Below, piece by piece: positions 52,501-62,060 of a stretch of DNA of 64,000 nucleotides. A model generated the notes under the pieces. That model was not told the origin of the DNA and ran no database searches. It worked only from the letters and a program-made list of their open reading frames with translations. Each line of letters begins with the position of its first letter. Positions within the stretch are counted from its first letter, which is position 1. The stretch is from Scenedesmus sp. ARA3 (taxonomy: Eukaryota; Chlorophyta; Chlorophyceae; Sphaeropleales; Scenedesmaceae). The position numbers were made by a program, and so were the translations under genes. The stretch spans positions 1,185 through 65,184 of the forward strand of contig RWJK01001224.1 of the NCBI GenBank assembly GCA_004335835.1. Reading direction: 5' to 3'.

Positions 52501-54887
52501 CGCAAAGTATATACTTTACATATATGTAATGTTTTGCTTGGTTTCAGACCTCCATTCTTGGAGTTTAGTGGACCCCATGAGTCATGTTTGGCTCCTTAGC
52601 CCTGCGTGGGCATGTGGTCGTGAGCACTGGTGGTCGCATCTTGGATGGCTTTATGCAGTAGAGACAGAGCATGGTTGCTGCCTTTAACATTCCTTGGTTC
52701 TGGTTTAGGACAACAATCAAGATTCTAATAAAGATTCTGATTGAAGCAGGCTCGCCTGCTTCTAATGCGTAGGACTTGTAACTTGCAACTTGTAAGCTTC
52801 TGATTGACTATCAAGGCAGTTAAGACAGTTAGAATTCTGATTGACTTCCTCCCAGTTGAGTCTAGGGCTTCAGAGATAGAATACTCAGAACGTGTTGTGC
52901 TTCAGACTCCTAGAATATGTGATCTCACAACAAAGACATTTGCTATGGTTTCGTAATGGACCCCATGAGCCTTGTCTACCTCGAGTGGGTGGGCCTGTGG
53001 GTACACGTAATTTCACAGTTACAACTCATTCAACTTACACCGGGCACACATGCCGACTGTAAAGTAACTACTTTGGCACTTGGTGACTGGTAACATGCTC
53101 GCTGCACATGCTTGCCCTAAAGGCATGCATGTAGGGTTGAAGTCACCAACTTCTCATGATTACCAGAGCTGGTTGAATCTGTCCGCCACTGTCACTGCCA
53201 CCACTTGCACCTTCGCAGCAATTGCTCGTTTATGGGTAACAACGCCAGCAATGCCGCGGCGTTTGCAGCATACGGCTCTTCCACCATCGAGTTGAAGTTC
53301 AGCGACTTTGCCCAGAACACCGTCAGCAACGACGGTGCTGTTGCGGTTCTGGGAGACACGGTGCAGGTCCGTCCAATCACAATAGTGCACCAATGCAGTG
53401 CCAGTACTGACGAGCCAAGATTCAGACATGGAGTGGCAAGCTGCAATATCAAAATAAACCTTATTGAGGTGTTGCTCAGTCGCAGCGCAGGTAGCGCCAT
53501 GCTTGTGCAAGCGGTCTTGCTGGATTCTGCAGCCATGCCAGTAAACATCATCAATAACAATACAATACAATACACTTTCGGGACTGAACCCGCCCCCAGG
53601 CACTAGCCCAGCGAGCCGCTAATCCGCTCATGGGGGGTATTACAATCGAATTACAATCATTTGGCATTGTGGAGGTCATTCTCTACATGTCTGCTACAGC
53701 TGGTACATGTGCCCCCTGCAAACATGTATGCTTTGTATGCAGTTTCGCTGTTGGCTCTAATTTCTGCAACGTCTGCACTGCATTGCAGGTTGAAGCTCGT
53801 GGTTGCACATTCAACAACAACCTCGGTGGCAAGGGCGATGCATTCTCTTTGTGTGCAATATGCTACGTTCTTTTACCCCTCTCTATGCTTCCTTTGCAGC
53901 TCTCCCATGGGAGGCCTGCTCTGCTATGCCTGCTTCCATCATGCCCATGTTGAAGCGATCCTGGTTGGCGTTGTGAGAGGACGGGCAGGCAACAAGCCTG
54001 GTTGTTTAGCTCATCAGATGTATCGGTTGCACTGCTGACGAATGTTGCTGCTTTGTATCTTGCCGTCTGCAGGTAAATGCAAATGGTGTCAGTTTGAAAG
54101 GAAACATAGCACAATTTTGTGGGGGATTCAACATGTATGATACTGCTGAGGTGAATCTCAGCAGCTGCACTGTTCACAACAACAAAGCCTTAGAGAATGG
54201 TGGTGGCGCAGTAATTGATGACAATTCTATCTTACTCCTGGATAACCAGAGCACAGTTATTGCCAACAATGTTGCATCAAGGCATGGCGGTGGCGTACTC
54301 GCCTTGGGCAGGGGCTTTGGAAAGGATTTCTTGCTGGTTGCTACGTACAACAACTCTGCACGCTATGATGCTGACGTCTCCGTTAACAGTACCAGCCTTG
54401 CGTTGCTGGGGGAATCGTCCTTGGATGCCTTTGTAAGTAGGCCAGGTGCCGGCGAGGGTATCTTGCCCGTGAGACTACATGTGTCTGGTTATTATGGTCT
54501 TCCATGCGAAGGCATGGCAGTCACTGCAGCCCTTGCTGGCAAGTACTCACTGGGGGTTAGCACCTCAGATAAAGTTCGGGATGGTTGACATGTTGCTTCG
54601 TGTGCAGCAGCCGCCAGGGCATTATACCATCACTTTCAAAGTAGCTGACTTCCCCAGCGTGTCACCAGCAGTACTCAGCCTTCGCGTTCGCCCCTGCATC
54701 AGGGGTGAGGTTGCACCTACCCCAGACACCTGCTTGGTGTGCCTGCCAGGCTCCTACAGCCTTGACCCCGGACAGCAGGGTTGCCAGGCCTGCCCATCAG
54801 CAGGCGCTGATTGCCCTGGTGGCGCTGCCATCGTGCCGCTGCCCGGCTGGTGGCACAGCGCAGTAGAATCAGTGCAGATGCACACAG
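46563..54887 (+). CDS. Secreted Pmp-like parallel beta-helix protein, C-terminus unresolved
   Basis: Predicted cell-surface or wall protein. Exon 1 (46563-47226) starts at MAPFRWPP and encodes a signal peptide (YVVAAAVLLVFAIPNASGQA). Proposed further exons: 47622-47888, 48155-48391, 48701-48792, 49243-49390, 49606-49697, 50155-50302, 50918-51009, 51336-51483, 51745-51833, 53219-53366, a degenerate block from 53789, then 54073-54887. Modules repeat patterns such as CSF..N.A...GGA and NNNAT.AAGL..NAT.EL, typical of the chlamydial Pmp/right-handed beta-helix class expanded in green algae; Asn-X-Ser/Thr sites abound. The last exon carries a Cys-rich receptor-like motif (CLVCLPGSYSLDPGQQGC, DCPGG, PGWW). 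Possible one-base frameshifts lie at the A7 run (47653-47659) and near 54580. Downstream reading (54888-55450) is not convincingly coding, so the gene may be truncated or decayed. The function is unknown. Confidence 0.72.
50630..50815 (-). repeat. Diverged copy of intronic SINE-like repeat
   Basis: This shares, with substitutions, the order of blocks seen at 52050-52200 (an AGCC.AGCGAGCC block, a GTAC-CC block, and a GTCCAGCCACGG-type block), in an intron of the beta-helix gene. Confidence 0.5.
52012..52205 (-). repeat. Putative tRNA-derived SINE, copy 1
   Basis: On the minus strand, a head of about 100 bp precedes a tRNA-like segment. This has a T-arm with CGGG-TTCAGTC-CC and near-consensus B box about 35 nt after an A-box-like TAGC block. 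The element ends in a (TATTG)n tail. It matches the 53556-53645 copy across about 85 bp at ~90% identity by eye. The A box is weak, so the class is tentative. Confidence 0.6.
52414..52417. other. Four-base assembly gap
   Basis: NNNN within the 1.4-kb intron of the beta-helix gene, next to a C run. Confidence 0.99.
53556..53648 (-). repeat. Putative tRNA-derived SINE, copy 2 (short)
   Basis: Minus-strand tRNA-like part plus the pentamer tail (TATTG)3, matching copy 1 but lacking most of its 5' head. It is inserted in the intron after exon 53219-53366. Confidence 0.6.
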
Positions 54888-56003
54888 GTGAGGCTCGAGG
54901 TCAGCCAAGTGCGAGTCTTTGCTTCAAATTGCAAACAAAGTGACTCGGCGTTTTTACCAAGTAGTATCTTCAGAGATACCTGTGCACAAAACTGCCGTTG
55001 CAATAGGCTTTCGCCGTACCAGATCAACAGGTGCAGGCAACAGCGGATAGCCCATGCACCTGGAAACAAGCACTGCTGATGTAGCAAGTACTGCCAGTGT
55101 GATCAGCACTGGTGCCCAGCGCAAGCCCTGCACATCCAGCCCTAACCAGCTGCATCAGCAATTGCTGCGCCCAGAAACTGCTGCTATTAGCTTGGACACA
55201 GGAGATAACGCCAGATTAAGCTGCAGGTTTGACAGTGCACAGTGCAGGCTGCCCAAAACTGCACAACAGAGCTGTGCGACAGTGCCAGAGCAGGGTTGGC
55301 AAACGCCACATGTCTGGCTCAACTGCAGCATGACACACCTCGAGCCGGAAGCTGCTGCTGCGTGCATACCGTAGACCCAATCAACAGGGCAAGCTTTGGG
55401 AGCTCCACGCAGCCCCCCGATCTACTCCACTTCGACTCTGCCTAGCACGGTATCAAGGCGCAGATTGCCTGTAATGCTGGATGGCAGTGCACGATAATGT
55501 GTGACTGTCTTTCTGCAGGGCATGCGCGCACAACAACACATCACCTACAGGTCGCCATGACACCTCTCACACTTCCCCATGACCGCGCAGCACAAAACCT
55601 TCATAATGAGTTGCCGTTTGCATCCACATGAGCAGCATGTATGTGTGAAATCAACTGCTGCACACTCTGCTGCATCCTGCGACACTTCTGAAACACCGCC
55701 CAGATCAACACTACCCCACCACAACGCAACTGCTGCTGCGCATAAATGCACAGCACAAGCGCAAACAAAGCCAGACGTTGCTCCACCGCAGAAAAGCCTG
55801 AGCTGCCACTGTCTACTGCATCCCCGCTTGCCAAGCCAGAGCTGCTGCTGAATATAATATCCTGCAGCAGCCCATGCATGCAGCTCCTGCCACAGATGCC
55901 GCATGGACTCAAGTTGCTGCTGAGCTAACCCAGCAGCCACTCATCTGCAATGCTTTAGGAGGCTGCTGCTGCTCCGAACGCCCAACGAAGCATCAGGCAG
56001 CAG
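54888..56003. other. Region between beta-helix gene and MRL1
   Basis: An open frame at 55054-55374 (+) could be a degraded C-terminal exon of the beta-helix gene (Cys/Ser-rich), but no junction keeps frame with the upstream donor at 54888. The rest is convergent intergenic DNA. I see no other feature. Confidence 0.4.
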
Positions 56004-59000
56004 CTACTGCTCCTTTACCCCTGCAGCACTTGCATCGCCAGCTGCAGCCTGCTCTGCTGCTGCAGCAGCAGCAGCAGCGGCGGGTGGCGCACTCGACCTG
56101 GTTCGCCGCACCCTGCCACTGCTGCTGGTACTGCCGCTGCTGCTGCTGCTGTCGCCAGCCGCCTGCTGCTGCTGCCCTGCAGCCGCACCTGCTGCTGCTG
56201 CTGCTGTTGAGCCCAGCCCCAGCCTAATGTTACGAGCCTGCTGATCAAGTGCCGGTCTGCCCCTGCCTGGCACGCCAAAGTGAGCTGGCGGCCCCGAAAG
56301 CCCCAAAAGTTGCTCAGCAGGGTTTGAACGCGAGCCTGGCTTGCCCTTAAATGCGGCGCTGCGAGGCCTGCCTGCTGCAGCAGCAGCAGCGGCTGGCGCG
56401 GCATCACTGCCGGTGTGCTGCTGCTGGTCTTGCTGTGCCGCAGGCGCAGCTGCAGCCTCTGCTGCACCTGCAGCCTGCTGCTGCGGCTGCTTCGCGCCGT
56501 GCTGCTGCTGCTGCTGCTGCCAGAACTGCTGCTGCTGCTGCTGCTGCTGTCCCTGCTTCATCCATGGCGCGCCCTGCTGCGGCTGCACGTACACATGCTG
56601 CTGGTAGTATGCTGCTGTGCTGCTGTAGCTGGTGGTGCTGCTGTAGCCAGCCGCCGCCATCTCGGCCTCTCGAGCTAGCCGCCGCCGCTCCTCCTCATAT
56701 CCCAGCTTTGCACCAAGCCACCTGTTAATCTCCCGCGGCTCAAGCTTCAATGCACCCGCCGCAGCATCCACACGCACATATGCCTTCAGCCGCCGGAACG
56801 TAGCAGCTACTGCGAGGCCAGTAATGGCACCTGCTAGGTACCTGCCAGCTGCAAGCGTAGCAGTGCCAGGGGGGCCTGCTGCTGCAGTCGCAGATGCGCT
56901 GTTGTATTGTTCGGCTGTAGCCTCATCCAAGGAGTCCAGAGACTCCCAGCTGCCGCCGGCCTGGTACCCCGAGCGCTGCCGCTGCTGCTGCTGCATCGCG
57001 CGCTGCTGCAGCTGCTGCTGCAGCTGCTGCCGCACCGAGCTGCCCGCGCCCTGATCGCCGTTAGCAACGTTGTTAGTAACGCTCCCGGCTCCGAAGCTGA
57101 GGCTGAGCTGGTCATCTGGCATGTCTTCGTCATCTGAATCGTCTCCATTGAAGCGGCGCGCTGCCAGTGCTGCTGCACGCCAGCGAGCTGCCTCTGCCTC
57201 AGCGCGCAGTTGCGCCTGCAAGATTATAGTAAGCAGTTGCACAAAAGACCGCAGCGGGCAGCGGTGTCAGCATGGGCACACTTGCAGCCGTCAAGAGCAC
57301 AGCTTCTGCCTTTGCCTCAGCTCGCAGCTGCGCCTGCAAAATGACAGTACGCAATTGCAGCGGCAAAGCCAACACCAGCAGCAACGGTGTTGTCAGACGT
57401 GGACCAGGCGCAGGCAGACTGTAGCGCAGGTAGCAGCTTGTGCAGTGGGCAGCTCGACTGTCGAGCAACTCCCGCACAAGTTGCAGACATGCATGGTGTC
57501 AAGGTGACTAGCTCAACAACAAAGCCACAAAAAATGTCACCAAGCCCCTCACCTGTCGCTCAAGCAGCTGCTCATTGTAGTGCACAAACAGCTTGGCCAC
57601 GTAGCTGGGCCACATCACGTAGTTGTGGTCAAAGGGAGGCACCACCAGCCGCACCGGCTGAGCCACGATGCGCTGCCTCGCGCTGTCGCTGCCGCCTGCT
57701 GCTGCTTGGCCTCGGGCCTCAAGGGTTTGCATGAGCACATGTACGTAGGCTTCCGCCACCATGGGCGGGAAGCAGCGCATGTCCACAGTGAGCGGCACAT
57801 CCAACTGCAGCAGCAGCAGCAGACGCAGCAGCAGCAGCAACAGCGTTGTGAAATCATGGGCGGGAGGCAGCGCATGTCAATCGTGAGCGGCACATCGAGC
57901 TGCAGCAGAGGCAGCAGCAACAGTAATCAGAACGTGATAAGGTGCTTGCATGACAGTCACATAGAAGGCGCAGCCGAGGCGAGGGTGCTGTGCAGGCATT
58001 TCGCAGGAAACCACCACGAAGCTAAAAGCCTGATTTCACCTTTGATCAAGGGCAGCAGTCCCATGTTGTGATTGCGTCCACAGCAAATGATCAAACTGGC
58101 CACAAAGCAGCATAACCAAATCACCACAGCATCATCCTCACCTTCATTGAGGGCAGCAGCCCCATGTTGATCGCGTCCAGCACAGCATCCATTGCACGCT
58201 TGTCAAAAGGCACCTCATACGGCCGCTCCTGCAAGCCCGCCTCCCCTGAGCCGCCGGCCCCTCCTGCAAGCCCTAAACCGCCGCCCAGGCCGCCGCCTAA
58301 ACCTCGCCGCTCGCCAGGGTTTGCCAGCTCCCGCAGGATCGCCTGCTGCTGGTTGCAGGGGTCGTCATCAACAGCGCACTGCTCCTGCAGCATGGCCTGC
58401 GCCTGACCTGGCAGCAGCGGCTGCAGCTGCGCCTGGAGTTGCTGCGAGCGCTGCACGTCTGCGGAGGGCTGCTGCTGCTGCCGTGGCGGCTGCAGGCGCA
58501 GGCAGGCCAGCAGCTTGTCCAGCACCTCCAGGTGCGGCTTGTAGCCCCAGCTGATGAAGTCCCTGCAAGTTTGAAAGTTGTCATGTAACATGTTACAAGA
58601 GGTTCGAACGGTGTGATGGCGACAACTGCGAGGTGCGGCTGCTTGCATGGCACTGCACCTGCTGCGAGACAACAACACTGCCAGACAGCTGTCCACGCTT
58701 GCAACTGCGCCTGAGAGCGAGACACAGACATGCATGCTGTGCACCCGTTGTACGCATGAAAAACACTCCACAACCGCCGTAAAGCAGCCACACAGCGTTC
58801 CAAGCCCTAAGGCTCCTCCCACCTGTATGTGCTCAGCGCCAGCAGCGGCCAGTTGATGTTCTCCGCATTGTCCACAAACGAGTAGCGCCGCGCATGCTGC
58901 CCCTGCTGCGCCTGCCGCCCGCCTGCCGCACTTCCCGCGCCCGCCGCAGCAGCCCCTGCCGCACCCGCCGCTGCAGCAGCTGCTGCAACCGCTGGCTCCA

Positions 59001-62000
59001 GCACATGCAGCAGCTGCCGTGCCTCTGCTGGCCTCAAGCCTGAGGCTCCCAAGGAGCTGTAGGGTCCTGCAGGCTCTGCTTTTGGCGGGTAGCCGCTGGG
59101 CCGCCAGCCGCGGCGGATGCGGTTGTAGCAGGCCTTGAGCAGGGTGTAGCAGATGGAGTGTGCGTTGTTGAGGCGGGGCTGTAGCCCGCGCGCCTTCATG
59201 ACCTGGTACAGCTCGAATGCCAGCTCTGCCTGGTCGGTGCGCTGGCAGGTCAGCAGCAGAATCCTGCAGTGTATCAGAAGGGAAAAGCATAAGGCTTGGT
59301 GAGAGAGCCTTCATGACCTGGTACAGCTCGAATGCCAGCAGCAGGATCCTGCAAGGCACCAATAAGTTACAACAGCGGAAGAAGGCTGTGTCAGTGAGCC
59401 TTCATGACCTGGTAGAGCTCGAATTCGAGCTCGGCCTGGTCTGTGCGCTGGCAGGTCAGCAGCAGGATCCTGCAAGCAGCAAAGATGAAGCACCCAGGTA
59501 GGGTTAAGGTCAGGGGATCTGGTTTTATGGCTGCAGAAGCAATGGTAGCTCGGCCTGATCAGTACACTGGCAGGTCAGCAGCAGGAACCTGCAAGGCACC
59601 AAAAAGTTACAACAGCGGAAGAAGGCTGTGTCAGTGAGCCTTCATGACCTGGTAGAGCTCGAATGCGAGCTCGGCCTGGTCTGTGCGCTGGCAGGTCAGC
59701 AGCAGGATCCTGCAAGCAGCAACGATGAAGCAACCAGGTTTGAGATCAGAAGATTTGGTTGTGAGCAGCCACTAGCACTGCCCTCAAAGCCAAGTACAAC
59801 GTACTAACACTGGCAGCAGCTGGTGCTGCTCGCACCCTTTGCACCAAAAATCAAGTTGACTCTTCGATTGTCAAACGAATTGCAGCTGTGGAGTCCGCCG
59901 CACCTGAAGGTGTTGGCGTTGGGTGCGATGCCGCCGTCCACCGTTGCCGTGAGCAGCCACTATCAAATGCCCTCTCAGCATCAGAAGAACACTGGCAGCA
60001 GCTGGCACTGCTGGCACCCACCCACCCGCCCCACCCACCCACCAGTTCCTACACCTCACAACAAAGCACAGGCGGCATTGCTCGCATTGCTGCCGCTGCT
60101 CGCATCATTGTTATCGAAACAGTGTCATAACCATCCCCTCAGATGCCTTTGCGGATTGTTCCTTGCGCACCTGAAAGTGTTGGCATTGGGTGCGATGCCT
60201 CCGCCCACCATTGCCGTGAGCAGGCTGACCACGTTGCCCAGCTGGTAGCGCAGCGCGTACTGCTCCATGAGAGCGTTGTACTGGCTGATGTGCGGCGGCA
60301 CGCCGCGCGCAATCAGCGTGTCGTACACCTGCGCGCAATGAAGTAATGCAGCAATGCAGCACGTCAGTGCATTCTGTAGTATGTACTGGCTGATGTGAGG
60401 CGGCACGCCGCGCGCAATCAGCGTGTCGTACACCTGTGTGGTACAAACGCACAGCAACAAAGCGGCACGTTAGTACAGGTCGCTCAAGGGGCGCGTTGTA
60501 CTGGCTGATGTGGGGCGGCACGCCACGCGCGATCAGCGTGTCGTACACCTGTGTGGTACAAACGCACAGCAACAGAGCGGCACGTTAGTACGGGTCGCTC
60601 AAGGGGCGCGTTGTACTGGCTGATGTAAGGCGGCACGCCGCGCGCAATCAGCGTGGCGTACACCTGTGTGGTACGAACGCACAGCAACAAAGCGGCATGT
60701 TAGTGCGGGCCGCTCCATGAGCGCGTTGTACTGGCTGATGTGGGGCGGCACGCTGCGCGCGATCAGCGTGTCGTACACCTGCGCAACAGCAATGCAGCTA
60801 CACATGTGAGTACGCTCATACACCGGCCCGAGACGTGCGGAGCAGTGCAGCAACGGTGCATGCAAACGCCGCAGTGAAAAGGTGTACGATGAAAAACAAT
60901 GCTGAACTAGCGGCCATACCACCAGAGGCCATTGCACAACAGCATGAGGACCGCCCAACACGCGGCTCCTATTGCATTCGCTGACCAGCCGCAGCTCTCT
61001 ACATTCACGTGTTGATTACACACTGCTGCGCCTGACGCACCCTCAAGCTCGCACTGCTCGCCCCTGCTCATTGCTCACCTTGCGCGCCGCAGCAAAGTTG
61101 TTGTTCTGCAGGCAGGCGTACATGAGTGCGCTGCAGGTGGGCGTGGATGGCTTGAGCCCGCTGGCCCGCATGTCCTCAATCAGGTCAAACGCCACCTGGC
61201 AGCAGCAGCAGCAGCAACAGCAGCGTCAAGTTCAGTCAAAGAGGTCTGCCACATGTCCTTGATCAGGCCAGCTCGCTACAGCAGCAGCAGCAGCCACGTC
61301 ATCAGGGCATGAAAAACAAACAGCTGTAACACTGCAACGGAAACACAGCAACGCGATAAAACGATACATACTTCCAGCTTCCTGCAGCGCCCCGCCAGCG
61401 CAATCAGGTGGCCGTACAGCAGGTCGTCCGGCTCCACACCATTCAATGTGACACACATATAACACAAAATGACAAAATGACGCACCTCCAGCTTCCTGCA
61501 GCGCCCAGCCAGCGCAATCAGGTGGCCGTACAGCAGGTCGTCCGGCTCCACTCCGTTGCGCTGCATGGCTGCGTAGATCTCAAAGGCGGCCTCAAAGTTG
61601 GTGCCGTCGTTGGCCATGCACGCGTTGATGGCGGCCGTGTACAGCTGCAGCACAAGTGACAGCACACCATGGCACACAGCACATTGTCAGGAATGCTGGC
61701 AGGAAGCAAGCGGAAAAGACTGCTCTACGTCCAGAGTAAGCGTGTTGTGCTGACAGTGCTTGGCCACAAGGTGGGATGCATCCAACACATCAAATGCACC
61801 CCGCTGTCATGACACGCAATGCACACACCTTCACCTTGCTGATCACACAAAACGCTCCGCACTGAATGCTGCTGCTGCTGCTGCTGCACACCTGCACGCT
61901 GCTGGTCACGCCAGCCGCCATGGCCCGCGCAAACACGCGCTGCGCCATCTCCGTCTCGCCTGCCAGCACCGCCGCCTCGATGAGGCAGGTGAAGGTGATG

Positions 62001-62027
62001 GGGTCGCTCGGCACACCCGCGCCTGGC

Positions 62028-62060
<33 letters not shown>

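Noticed and set aside
54888..55450. Cys-rich open frame as the final exon of the beta-helix gene
   Set aside because: No acceptor joins it in phase with the donor at 54888 and the expected receptor-like motif spacing is missing; left as unresolved.
59263..60785. CRISPR-like regular repeats
   Set aside because: Units are copies of exon edges in a nuclear gene, with near-identical linkers rather than unique spacers; no cas genes and a eukaryotic context.
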